From: Burkholderia sp. WSM2232
GTDB taxonomy: Bacteria; Pseudomonadota; Gammaproteobacteria; Burkholderiales; Burkholderiaceae
Direction of reading: 5' to 3'
Assembly (NCBI RefSeq): GCF_000472545.1
Contig: NZ_AWZV01000009.1
Span: 144,875 to 208,874 of the forward strand
DNA length: 64,000 bases
Under the pieces are notes generated by a model. That model saw only the letters and a list, made by a program, of their open reading frames with translations. It made no database searches and was not told the DNA's origin. Shown here in pieces: positions 1 through 8,196 of the stretch. Position 1 is the first letter of the stretch. Every line of letters starts with the position of its first letter. Position numbers and translations under genes: made by a program.

Positions 1-47
1 TTTTGTTTGGCGGGCACATAATGCAAGCCCGCATGCGACAGCACCAA

Positions 48-332
48 TCAGGCTTGGGGACTGGCGGGCGTTTCGCTGCCCGGTAGATCAGCCTGCGCGG
101 CGCCCTCGAGAAAGCGCCGGGTCGACTCGAACGCCTGCAACATCTGATCGGGCCACGGCGTTTGCAGCATGACGGCCTGATGGTTTTCGAATGCCGACGA
201 CAACAGCTTCGCCAGTTCCGGCGAGCGCAAATGGCGCAGCAGCACACTGAGCGCAATCGCCGTTGCCTGGCTCGCGCCGGCTGTCTGCAGTTCCGAAGCG
301 GTAAGTGCCGCGACCTGTTTATTGATGTCCAC
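48..332 (-). CDS. small conserved-looking protein of unknown function
   Basis: I do not recognise this protein. It would be about 94 residues, largely helical, with no signal peptide, membrane segment or cysteine motif. I chose the GTG at 332 because AGGAAA lies about six bases upstream; an in-frame ATG at 374 would add 14 residues but has no comparable ribosome site. The protein begins VDINKQVAALTASELQTAG and ends with a short Pro/Ser/Thr tail. It is transcribed away from the DUF2339 gene, across a 645-base gap. Composition matches the neighbours. The reading frame is well supported by codon bias, the function is not. Confidence 0.6.
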   Translation of the reverse strand: MDINKQVAALTASELQTAGASQATAIALSVLLRHLRSPELAKLLSSAFENHQAVMLQTPWPDQMLQAFESTRRFLEGAAQADLPGSETPASPQA

Positions 333-977
333 TGAAACTTTCCTGAATAGATCTGGATGACTGGATTCGCGCACCGAGGGGGTTCATCGGGTCCGCAAGG
401 GGACCGATAAGCGTTGGATGGCGGCGGATTCCGGAATTCTGACACGGTTGGCGTCCCGGCGCGAATGCAGCGGTGTTCTCGCGCGAACATGACGCCCGCA
501 CGGTTGCGCGCTTTGCCGTCGCAATAGATCGCGCAATTAATCTGGCAATTGATCGCGCAACATATGGTTCGTATCGGTTCTGCTTCGCGGTTCGTATCGC
601 TTCTCCTTCGGCCAGCGAAGCGGTCGATTAATCGCTGCCTGTCCGTCGCATAATGGATTGCTAACGCGCAAGTACAATCCGGCAGCCGCTGACCGGCAAC
701 CGGTGGGATGCGGTTTTGATCGCGGCTTCAGGCGGGCCTCAAGCGGGCTCGAAGCGGGTCTCAAGCGGGTTTCAATCGCGGTTTCAATCGCGGTTTCAAT
801 CGGCCCCTCGGCCGCTCGTCATGAGCTTCGAGCGGACGGCTGCTTGTAAAGCCCGCTCCACATGTTATTCTGCGCGCCGCTTTTCGCGGGTTGCCATTGC
901 AGTATTCGCCAATAGTCCTTGCGACAGCGCGTTGCCATCAAACGGACAGTAGCGCGAGACAATAAAAGAGGGATGCG
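333..977. other. intergenic region between divergent genes, repeat-bearing
   Basis: No convincing gene here. The left half holds AT-richer sequence with repeated GATCGCGCAA and GGTTCGTATCG strings around 520-600. The right half holds a degenerate 11-12 bp tandem tract (725-804). A weak sigma70-like pair (TTGTAA at about 843, TATTCT 16 bases later) could serve the DUF2339 gene, but this is a guess. Confidence 0.5.
725..804. repeat. degenerate 11-12 bp tandem repeat
   Basis: About seven head-to-tail units of the form YTCAAGCGGG or TTTCAATCGCGG run through this stretch. The last three units are nearly identical (TTTCAATCGCGG). It lies in the gap upstream of the DUF2339 gene and does not maintain a convincing reading frame. 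Confidence 0.75.
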
Positions 978-3929
978 ATGAGCGTGATATTTGTCGTGTT
1001 GGGCGCTGTGGTTGGCATACTGACGTCGTTATCGAACGATGTTCCGCTCGGCTATGGCGCACTGTTCGGCGCGCTCGCGGGTTTGGCGCTGGCACGCCTG
1101 CGCAGAAAAGATTCCGCGAGTGTCGCGCATCCGCCGTTATCGGGCGCCGCCGCGACGGCCGCCTCCGGCGCGCCCCGTGATCTTGCTGCCAGGGTCGAGT
1201 GGCTGGAACGCGAGCTTGTCACGCTGCGCGGCGAAGTTCGGCAACTGCGGGACGCTTTGAGTCTTGCTCCTGCCGAAGGAGCGCCGGAAGTGCCCGGTGC
1301 GCCGTCCATCCCGGCGGCAAACGTCGCCACGATGGACCACCCGGCTGCCGCGAACATCCCGAGCCATCCCTATGCGATTGCGCCGCAGCAATCCGCGACT
1401 TCGAAGGCGAAAGCGTCGGCGGTGCATGCGTCGGCAAGCGCGGATGCCGCGGCACCGATCCATCGGCAGATAGAGACTCCCGCGATGATGCCTGCCAGCG
1501 CGTCTTCACAAGCCGAGGCGGCCGGATCACTGTCAGCCGGGACTCCGACCGCGCCTGCCCGCGGCCCCGGTCTTGTCGAGCGCGTTGTGAAAGCAGGCCG
1601 CGACTGGCTCTTTGGCGGCAATACGGTGGTGCGAGTCGGCATCGTCGTGCTGTTCTTCGGCATTGCCTTCCTCCTCAAATACGCGGCCGACAACAGCCTG
1701 CTGCCGGTTGAATTCCGCCTCGCCGGAGTCGCCCTTGCTGCCACGGCCCTGCTGGTGTTCGGCTGGCGTATCGGCGAGAGCCGCGGCGCCTACGGACTCG
1801 TGCTGCAGGGCGGCGCCGTCGGCGCCTTGTATCTCACGGTGTTCGCCGCAACCCGGCTGTACCATCTGTTGCCGACCGCCGCGGCTTTGCCACTGATGAT
1901 CGCGACCTGCGCACTGAGCGCGTTTCTCGCGATACGTCAGGACGCGCCTTCGCTCGCGTTCATGGGTAGCGCCGGAGGATTTCTCGCGCCGCTTCTGCTG
2001 TCGACCGGCGGCGGTAGCCATGTGATTCTCTTTAGCTACTACGCGCTGCTCAACGCCGGCATCTTTGCGATTGCGTGGTTCAAGGCATGGCGTGCTCTGA
2101 ATCTGCTCGGCTTCGTCTTCACCTTCTCGATCGGCGTGGCGTGGGGCGCGACTGCCTATCGTCCGGAACTGCTCGCGAGCACCGAGCCGTTCCTGATTCT
2201 CTTTTTCGTCATGTACGTGGGTATCGCGCTGCTCTACGCGGTTCGCCGTGAACTGACGCTCAGGCATTACGTCGACGGTACGCTGGTGTTCGGCACGCCG
2301 CTCGTCACCATTGGTCTACAGTCCGCGCTGATGAGCGGCACGGAGTTCGGTCTCGCGTGGAGCGCCGTAGCGCTCGCGGTCTTCTATCTGGCGATAGCGG
2401 GCTGGCTGGCGCCGCGCCGTGCGCGCCTTGGCCTGCTGTTCGACTCGATGTTCGCGCTCGCTCTGATCTTCGCCACGCTCGCCGTGCCGCTCGCGTTCAG
2501 CGGGCCGACCACGAGCGCGACGTGGGCGATAGAAGGCGCCGCGGTCACGTGGCTCGCGGTGCGGCAGCGTCGCATTGTCGCGTTCGCCTTTGGCCTGCTG
2601 ATGCAGCTGGCCGCGGCGGCTGCGTTCGTCGTGGGCGCCATCACGCTGTTCGAACACACGGCCGCCTTGCCGGTGCTCAACGGCGCCTATCTCGCCAGTG
2701 TGCTGATTGCGCTCGCCGGCATTTTCACCGGATGGCGGTTGCATGGCCGCAGCGACGCGTGCGACTGGCATGCATGGATGCCGCAGATCGGTATTGTCGC
2801 GAGCATCTGGGGGCTGTTGTGGTGGGTGGCGGGCGGGCTCAACGAGGTTCATACCTACCTGCATGCGTTCCCGGCAAACGACCGCGAGCGAGCCGGCGCG
2901 GCGCTCATCGGGCTCTTTGCGGTGCTCAGCGCGTGGCTCGCTCACGGTGTGCGCCGCAGGCTGCTTTGGCCGCTTGCCGAGTGGCCGGCGCTTGCGCTTA
3001 TCCCGGTGCTCGCCGCACTCACAGTCCGCGTGTTCTCACTGAATACGACGCCGGTCAGCGGCTATGGCTGGCTCGCCTGCGCGCTGATCGCCGCGTCGAC
3101 CTACGCGTTGCTGTGGCGTCAGCAGCGCCAGGTCGGCGAGCGGATTCTCGCGCCGCTGCACACGCTGATGTTCTGGAGCGTCGCTGCACTCGTCGCGCTG
3201 CAAGGCTACTGGACGTTGCGCGCGTACGTACCGGAAGGCGCATGGAGTTGGAGCGCATGGGCTTACGGTTTTGGTACGCTGCTGTTGCTGCTGTCCGGCG
3301 TCGCGCAGCGTTTGCGCTGGCCGGTCGCGCGCTTTGCGCATGCCTACCAGGTGTGGGCCGCAGTGCCGCTCGCCGCGCTGTTGTGGATGTGGAGCATTGC
3401 GAGCGTGATGAGCGACGGCAGCGCCGCGCCGCTCTTCTGGTTGCCGCTCGTGAATCCTCTGGACGTCGCGCAGATACTGGTGTTCATCGCCGGCGCGGTG
3501 TGGTTGCGCCGGCTGCGCGCACTCGGCGTGCAACGGCACCCGCGCGCGTTCGACTACGCAGTGCTCGCTACCTTGTTCCTCTGGTTCAATGCGTTGCTGC
3601 TGCGTACGCTGCATCATTGGGTCGGCGTGCCGTACGAGTTCGCGCAGATGTCGCAGTCGATGCTCGTGCAGGCGTCGCTCTCCGTCTTCTGGACGCTCTG
3701 TGCGCTGGCGATAATGATCTGGGCGACCCGGCGCGCGAGCCGTATCGTCTGGTTCATCGGTGCCGGGCTGCTCGGCGCGACCGTCGTCAAGCTGTTCCTG
3801 TTCGACCTGTCGCACGTGAGCGGCATCGAGCGGATCGTATCGTTTATCGGTATCGGCGTAATGTTGCTGCTGATCGGCTACTTCTCGCCGTTGCCGCCCA
3901 AGCTGGTGGTGAGGGAAACTGAACAATGA
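978..3929 (+). CDS. DUF2339 family multi-pass membrane protein
   Basis: A 983-residue inner-membrane protein of the DUF2339 family, function not established. An N-terminal membrane segment (about residues 3-25) is followed by a hydrophilic Ala/Pro-rich stretch (about 45-205). From about residue 212 to the C terminus there is an almost continuous series of hydrophobic helices, well over twenty by eye. The ATG at 978 is preceded by AGAGGG. The stop overlaps the start of the DUF3999 gene as ATGA, which implies translational coupling, and the two are often found together. The family is sometimes suggested to act in envelope stress or transport, but nothing in this sequence shows a substrate. Confidence 0.9.
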   Translation: MSVIFVVLGAVVGILTSLSNDVPLGYGALFGALAGLALARLRRKDSASVAHPPLSGAAATAASGAPRDLAARVEWLERELVTLRGEVRQLRDALSLAPAEGAPEVPGAPSIPAANVATMDHPAAANIPSHPYAIAPQQSATSKAKASAVHASASADAAAPIHRQIETPAMMPASASSQAEAAGSLSAGTPTAPARGPGLVERVVKAGRDWLFGGNTVVRVGIVVLFFGIAFLLKYAADNSLLPVEFRLAGVALAATALLVFGWRIGESRGAYGLVLQGGAVGALYLTVFAATRLYHLLPTAAALPLMIATCALSAFLAIRQDAPSLAFMGSAGGFLAPLLLSTGGGSHVILFSYYALLNAGIFAIAWFKAWRALNLLGFVFTFSIGVAWGATAYRPELLASTEPFLILFFVMYVGIALLYAVRRELTLRHYVDGTLVFGTPLVTIGLQSALMSGTEFGLAWSAVALAVFYLAIAGWLAPRRARLGLLFDSMFALALIFATLAVPLAFSGPTTSATWAIEGAAVTWLAVRQRRIVAFAFGLLMQLAAAAAFVVGAITLFEHTAALPVLNGAYLASVLIALAGIFTGWRLHGRSDACDWHAWMPQIGIVASIWGLLWWVAGGLNEVHTYLHAFPANDRERAGAALIGLFAVLSAWLAHGVRRRLLWPLAEWPALALIPVLAALTVRVFSLNTTPVSGYGWLACALIAASTYALLWRQQRQVGERILAPLHTLMFWSVAALVALQGYWTLRAYVPEGAWSWSAWAYGFGTLLLLLSGVAQRLRWPVARFAHAYQVWAAVPLAALLWMWSIASVMSDGSAAPLFWLPLVNPLDVAQILVFIAGAVWLRRLRALGVQRHPRAFDYAVLATLFLWFNALLLRTLHHWVGVPYEFAQMSQSMLVQASLSVFWTLCALAIMIWATRRASRIVWFIGAGLLGATVVKLFLFDLSHVSGIERIVSFIGIGVMLLLIGYFSPLPPKLVVRETEQ

Positions 3930-5515
3930 AGCATCTTCTAAAAGTGACGGGCTGGTGTGTCGCGTTCGTTGGCGTGGCGGCCGCAACGCCAGCCTGCGCC
4001 GAAGAGTTCGCGCGGCGCTTTGCGCTCCAGCTGCAAGAGGGCGCGGCCTGGTACAGCGTCACGCTGCCGGCCGCTGTTTATGCAGCCAGTCAGCGCAACG
4101 ACCTCGGCGACGTGCGCGTATTCAACGGCGCAGGCGAACCCGTGCCGTATTCGCTCGAGGCTCCGCGCGAGGCGGCCCGCAAGCCGCCGTCGCTGCGCGC
4201 GGTGCGATGGTTCCCGCTACGGCCCGCTGCGGCGGGGCAGGCCGGCGCACCGTTTGGCGTGACGATCGCGGCCGATGGTTCGCTACGCGCAACCGCCGCA
4301 CCGCCTGGGCGCACCCAGCACGACACCGATCTTATCGATGCAGGCGAGGCGGCGCACGAGGGCCGCGCGAGCGCGCTCGTAATTCACCTGCGCGACGACA
4401 ATTACCAGGGACGCGTCACCGTCGAATCGAGCGACGATCTGCGCAACTGGCAAGCCGCCGGTGACGCGCAAATACTTAAAGTCAGCTACAACGGCAGCAC
4501 GCTGAGTCAGGACCGTATCGAACTGAACGCAGCGCACGCGCGCTATCTGCGCCTGCATTGGCTCGACGGCGCACCCTACCTCGAATCAATCGACGCGGAA
4601 GTGCAGGCGGCAAGTGCCGGGCGCGCGCAAGCCGCCGACTCCCAGCGGGAGTGGCGCGAGGGCATCGTCGCACACGCAGGCCCGAAGGCCGGCGAGTATT
4701 TCTTTTCGACGGGGGGCCCCTATCCGGTCGATCGCTTGCGGCTCGCTTTGCCGCAGCCGAACACCGTGGCGCCCGCCACCGTCTATTCGCGCGCCGAATT
4801 GGGCGCGGCGTGGCGTGAGGTGTCGAGCGCGACGCTCTTTCGCCTGCACAACGGCGACGTCGAACAGAACAATCCGGCGCTGCAATTGACGCCGGATACG
4901 GATCGCCACTGGCGTGTAGTTGTCGATACGCGCAATGGCGGGCTTGGCAGCGGCGCGTTGACCATCGCGGCGGGATGGCGGCCGGCGACGCTGACCTTCG
5001 TTGCACGCGGATCGGCGCCGTTTTCGATCGGCGTGGGCAACGCCTCGGCGGTGTCGACAGCGGTTGGCCGCGACGAGTTGCTGATGGGCGCGTCGTCGGT
5101 GATTGCCACGGCGGGCGTCGGCGAGCCGCTGGCGCTTGCGCAGAATGGGAACGCGGCTGCGTCGGCGAATCCCGACGCGTACCGTCGCTACCTGTTGTGG
5201 GCGGCTTTGCTGCTGGCCGTCGGCTCGCTCGCGGCCATTGCCTGGCGGCTTGCACGAAGTGTGTCGCCACGCGCGTCGACGGGGGATGCCGCGGCTGCCA
5301 TGCCGGGTGCGATGCCAAGTGCGATGCCGGGTGCGATGCCGGGTGCGATGCCGGGTGCGATGGGCGGCGTGGCGCAGACGGCGGTTGGCGCGACGGACGC
5401 TGTACGGCCCGCGGGTGGGTCGGCGAGTGGGTCGTCGCAAGGCGGGGTGAGCCCGACGGCCGGTGGCGCGGCAAGTCCGACAAACGACGGGCATACGCGC
5501 GACGGCAACGCGTGA
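3926..5515 (+). CDS. DUF3999 family exported, membrane-anchored protein
   Basis: A 529-residue DUF3999 protein. Residues 1-25 form a signal peptide ending PACA before EEFARRF. A large beta-rich periplasmic region follows, with one hydrophobic anchor at about 418-440 (LLWAALLLAVGSLAAIAW) and a short basic stretch after it. The C-terminal tail is low complexity: Met-Pro-Gly-Ala repeats then Gly/Ser. It overlaps the DUF2339 gene by four bases (ATGA), so the two probably form one operon and possibly one complex. The function is unknown. The tail repeat is copy-number prone and may vary between strains. Confidence 0.88.
   Translation: MKHLLKVTGWCVAFVGVAAATPACAEEFARRFALQLQEGAAWYSVTLPAAVYAASQRNDLGDVRVFNGAGEPVPYSLEAPREAARKPPSLRAVRWFPLRPAAAGQAGAPFGVTIAADGSLRATAAPPGRTQHDTDLIDAGEAAHEGRASALVIHLRDDNYQGRVTVESSDDLRNWQAAGDAQILKVSYNGSTLSQDRIELNAAHARYLRLHWLDGAPYLESIDAEVQAASAGRAQAADSQREWREGIVAHAGPKAGEYFFSTGGPYPVDRLRLALPQPNTVAPATVYSRAELGAAWREVSSATLFRLHNGDVEQNNPALQLTPDTDRHWRVVVDTRNGGLGSGALTIAAGWRPATLTFVARGSAPFSIGVGNASAVSTAVGRDELLMGASSVIATAGVGEPLALAQNGNAAASANPDAYRRYLLWAALLLAVGSLAAIAWRLARSVSPRASTGDAAAAMPGAMPSAMPGAMPGAMPGAMGGVAQTAVGATDAVRPAGGSASGSSQGGVSPTAGGAASPTNDGHTRDGNA
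5300..5359 (+). repeat. 12-bp in-frame tandem repeat in the DUF3999 gene
   Basis: Five consecutive 12-bp units ATGCCGGGTGCG (the second reads ATGCCAAGTGCG) encode Met-Pro-Gly/Ser-Ala. Copy changes would keep the reading frame and only lengthen or shorten the C-terminal tail. Confidence 0.9.
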
Positions 5516-5713
5516 CACGATGGGTGCGTGTACAACTAATTCACGCGCGCCCATTCGATGTTGCTCACAAAGCGGCGTGGACCAAGAAACGAGAAAACCA
5601 GGCGCCATGCCGCGTTGCTCGCGGTTGAGTAACGTTTGTGGCCGCGTCGCGCTCGCGGCCTGGCGTTTCAGCGGGACGTGCCGCGGCATTGCATTGCAGC
5701 TTCGAGTGCGTGG

Positions 5714-6040
5714 CAGCGTTTCACGCCGCTGGGCACTCGGGCTCAGGAAGCTTCAGCAGGCTTTGTCGGCCGCGTCGCAATCTGGGCGTCTAAGCGTCAG
5801 CAGCGTTTCTCGCCGCTGCACCCTGGGGCTCTCGACGTTTCAAGAGGCTTTCCTGGCTGCGGCGCGCTCTGGGCCTCTAAGCGTCAGCAGCGTTTCCCGC
5901 CGCTGCGCCCTCGGGCTCTCGAAGTTTTCAACAGGCTTTGCTGGCCGTGGCGCGCTCTGGGCCTCCAAGCGTCAGCAGCATTCCCGCCGGTCCACCCTCG
6001 GGCTCTCGAAGTTTCAACAGGCTTCCCTGGCCGCGGCGCG
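5714..6040. repeat. 87-bp imperfect tandem repeat block, four units
   Basis: Four successive units begin at 5714, 5801, 5888 and about 5976 (spacing 87, 87 and 88). Each starts with CAGCGTTTCNCGCCGCTG or a degraded form, a short inverted repeat, and continues through GGGCTCTCGAAGTTTCAACAGG and a GGCCGCGGCGCGCTCTGGGC-like stretch. A weaker fifth relative may precede it at about 5640. The block fills the convergent gap between the DUF3999 gene and marR. The forward strand stays open through the block, but the encoded residues resemble no protein I know. Confidence 0.85.
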
Positions 6041-6044
6041 CGCT

Positions 6045-6497
6045 TTACTCATCGCGCGCGGTCATCGTTTCAATGACCTTGTCGAGCGCTTCGCCTAGCG
6101 CGAGCTTCTCTTTATCGTCGAGGCAATCGAACAGATCGCCGTTCCACTTGCGCGCAATCGGCATAATCCTGCGATACAGTGCGCGCCCCTCGGCCGTGAG
6201 CGACACGAGCACGACGCGGCCGTCTTCGGCACTGGCTTCGCGTTTCACGAGCCCCTGTCTGATCAGACCTTCGGCGGCGCGGCTCGCCTGGCTCTTGTCG
6301 AGATTGGCATGCCTCGCGAGCTCCATGATCGAGAACGGTCCGAACGATCCCACCGACGCGATCACGCGAGCTTCCGGCAATGTCACGCCGAGCTTGTCCT
6401 GATAACGCTCGCTGATGCCGCGCTCAGCAAGCTTGTTCAATACATGCAGACGATAGGTGAGGAGCTGTTCCAGGCCAGCTTTGGCGGAGTCCTTCAT
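6045..6497 (-). CDS. MarR family transcriptional regulator
   Basis: A 150-residue winged-helix regulator of the MarR family. The helix-turn-helix lies at about residues 45-90 (MELARHANLDKSQASRAAEGL), followed by the beta wing (VKREASAEDGRVVLVSLTAEG), and dimer-forming helices sit at both ends. I placed the start at 6497 (MKDSAKAGLEQ), because GGGAAG precedes that ATG; the frame extends upstream without a better site. It lies 64 bases downstream of a glycerate kinase gene on the same strand, so it may be cotranscribed with it. Ligand and target are not visible. The 3' end abuts the 87-bp repeat block. Confidence 0.92.
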   Translation of the reverse strand: MKDSAKAGLEQLLTYRLHVLNKLAERGISERYQDKLGVTLPEARVIASVGSFGPFSIMELARHANLDKSQASRAAEGLIRQGLVKREASAEDGRVVLVSLTAEGRALYRRIMPIARKWNGDLFDCLDDKEKLALGEALDKVIETMTARDE

Positions 6498-6561
6498 GGT
6501 CTTCCCGTGATGAGTGGCGCGATTGTGGCGCTGTGATTGTTGCCGCAACCATGCCGCCCGG

Positions 6562-7707
6562 TCAACGCGCGCCGTACTTCAAACGCGTCAGTTGTTCGGC
6601 CTCATCCGCCAGGAGCCGCGCGGCGTCGCGAATCGCGAATTCAAGGCTGATCGGACCGGGCGCCGGCGAGAAGCAACCGCTGAAATATTCGGCGAGCCGC
6701 GGCAATGCGGCGGAGTCTACGGCACCCGAAAGCAGGGTGGCCGGCACACCGGCTGTCTGCGCATGACGGCATGCAATGAAGGGTGCTTTCCCATGCAGCG
6801 TTTGCACGTCCGAGCGGCCTTCCCCCGTGATCAGCCAGTTCGCACCCTCGAGCGCCGCGTCGAGGCCGAGCTCACGCGCCACTGTTTCCGCGCCGGGCTC
6901 GAACTGCGCACCGAGCATGTGCAAAGCGAAGCCAAGGCCGCCCGCGGCACCCGCACCCGGTAGATTGCGAGCGGTCCGACCGAGCGCCGCTTCGAGAAGA
7001 TCGGCGTAGTGGGCAAGGGCGGCGTCGATCGTCTCGACCTGGTCCGGCTGCACGCCTTTTTGCGGACCGAAAACGGCGGTGGCGCCGTGCTCTCCGGTAA
7101 GCGGATTGTCCACATCGGACATGCCGACAAACTGCGTGTCGGCAAGCCGCGCGTCGAGCTGCGACGCGTCCACGCGAGCAACGCGGGCGAGCTGTTCGGG
7201 CGTGGGCTGGAGTTCGTTGTCTTGCGCATCGAACAGTTGCAGGCCCAGACCTGCAAGCAGGCCGGCGCCGCCATCATTGGTACTGCTGCCGCCGAGCGCG
7301 ACGAAAAACCGCCGCACGCCCGCATCGAGCAGTGCGCCGATCGCCTCGCCCATGCCGCGCGTGCTGCGCGCCTCGACCGGCACGCCCATGCCCACAGGAT
7401 CCGTGATGCCGACGATCTCGGCGGTTTCCACGATCGCGCTGCCGTCGGCGAGTATGCCGGTGAGCGCTTCGCGCAGCGGGCCGGCTGCACCGCGCACGCT
7501 CAGGGTTCGGCGCTCGCCGCCGCGCGTCAGCATGGCCTCGAGCGTGCCTTCGCCGCCGTCAGCCATCGGGCAGATGCGCACCTCGGCGTCCGGGCGCGCG
7601 CGCCGCACGCCGGCCGCCATTGCCTGTGCAACCTGTTCGGCGCTCAGCGAGCCTTTGAAGGAATCCGGGGCGATGACGACGACAGGCGTGGACGGCGAAT
7701 TGGGCAT
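6562..7707 (-). CDS. glycerate kinase (GlxK/GarK family)
   Basis: A cytosolic glycerate kinase of 381 residues, the usual length for the GarK/GlxK family, which phosphorylates glycerate with ATP in glyoxylate and sugar-acid breakdown. It starts PVVVIAPDSFKGSLSAEQV and carries the family's MADGGEGTLEAML and GGSSTNDGGAGLLAGLG motifs, and GAGAAGGLGFAL nearer the C terminus. The ATG at 7707 (MPNSPSTPVVV) fits the family start; 22 upstream codons are open but lack similarity. No other glyoxylate gene adjoins it. Whether the product is 2- or 3-phosphoglycerate cannot be read from sequence; this family usually makes the 2-phosphate. Confidence 0.93.
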   Translation of the reverse strand: MPNSPSTPVVVIAPDSFKGSLSAEQVAQAMAAGVRRARPDAEVRICPMADGGEGTLEAMLTRGGERRTLSVRGAAGPLREALTGILADGSAIVETAEIVGITDPVGMGVPVEARSTRGMGEAIGALLDAGVRRFFVALGGSSTNDGGAGLLAGLGLQLFDAQDNELQPTPEQLARVARVDASQLDARLADTQFVGMSDVDNPLTGEHGATAVFGPQKGVQPDQVETIDAALAHYADLLEAALGRTARNLPGAGAAGGLGFALHMLGAQFEPGAETVARELGLDAALEGANWLITGEGRSDVQTLHGKAPFIACRHAQTAGVPATLLSGAVDSAALPRLAEYFSGCFSPAPGPISLEFAIRDAARLLADEAEQLTRLKYGAR

Positions 7708-7887
7708 GGTGTCTCTGAGTGGTTGAAATCGTTGCGGGCAGCGGGCGGCGCGCCTCGCGAGGCTGCAGTTCAAGCCACGAGCGGCGCAGCCCCGAGCGCG
7801 TTCGCTAGCTTAGCAGCATGATCCCGCCGACTGAATACGTCGAACGGCATAGTCCGGATCGTCCAGGCGCGCGAGGGGCGCGTGGGG

Positions 7888-7921
7888 GGCAGCAGGCGGC
7901 AGGCAGCAGGCAGCAGGCAGC
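7888..7921. repeat. 7-bp tandem repeat (GGCAGCA)
   Basis: Almost five units of GGCAGCA (one reads GGCGGCA) lie head to tail. The heptamer length makes it a slippage-prone tract, but it lies outside any gene and about 275 bases from the tig start. Confidence 0.85.
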
Positions 7922-8050
7922 TAGCTGCAGGTCACCGGTAGCAAGCAGCAAGATTCTGCGGGAAACGCAAAACCCCCTCGAAAACGGCCCGCAATCACTG
8001 CGGAAAGGCCCGAATGCCGAGAAAAATGCGCCCGGTCATCGAATCCCGGC

Positions 8051-8078
8051 TTGCCGCGCAAATAGTTTGCTAAAATAT
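8051..8078 (+). promoter_or_regulatory. putative promoter of tig
   Basis: TTGCCG at 8051 followed by an AT-rich TAAAATAT at 8071. The spacing is 14 to TAAAAT or 16 to AAATAT, so the exact hexamers are uncertain. It is the only AT-rich promoter-like patch before the gene. Confidence 0.4.
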
Positions 8079-8196
8079 TCGGCTCTTTGGACCCAACCGT
8101 GCTGCCGGCGGCCTGCAAGCCCGCGGCGCAGGCGCGCAAAAGCGGCACGGAGAAGATAACTGAATTCGCTCGAATTATTTTAGGACGATTGAAGCC

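Larger units (their letters stand above)
7708..8196. other. intergenic region between glycerate kinase and tig
   Basis: No gene found. It contains the divergent upstream regions of the glycerate kinase and tig, a 7-bp tandem repeat (7888-7921) and a likely tig promoter near 8051-8078. The rest shows nothing I can name. Confidence 0.5.

Noticed and set aside
1..47. Terminator hairpin (GCGGGC...GCCCGC) for the first gene
   Set aside because: The stem is not followed by a T run on the minus strand, so a Rho-independent terminator is not supported.
5714..6040. CRISPR array
   Set aside because: The repeated units are contiguous and similar throughout; there are no unique spacers and no cas genes.
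5463..6098. A 211-codon forward frame through the 87-bp repeats as a repeat protein
   Set aside because: No ribosome site, it starts within the DUF3999 gene, the repeat spacing breaks phase at the fourth unit, and the residues resemble no family.
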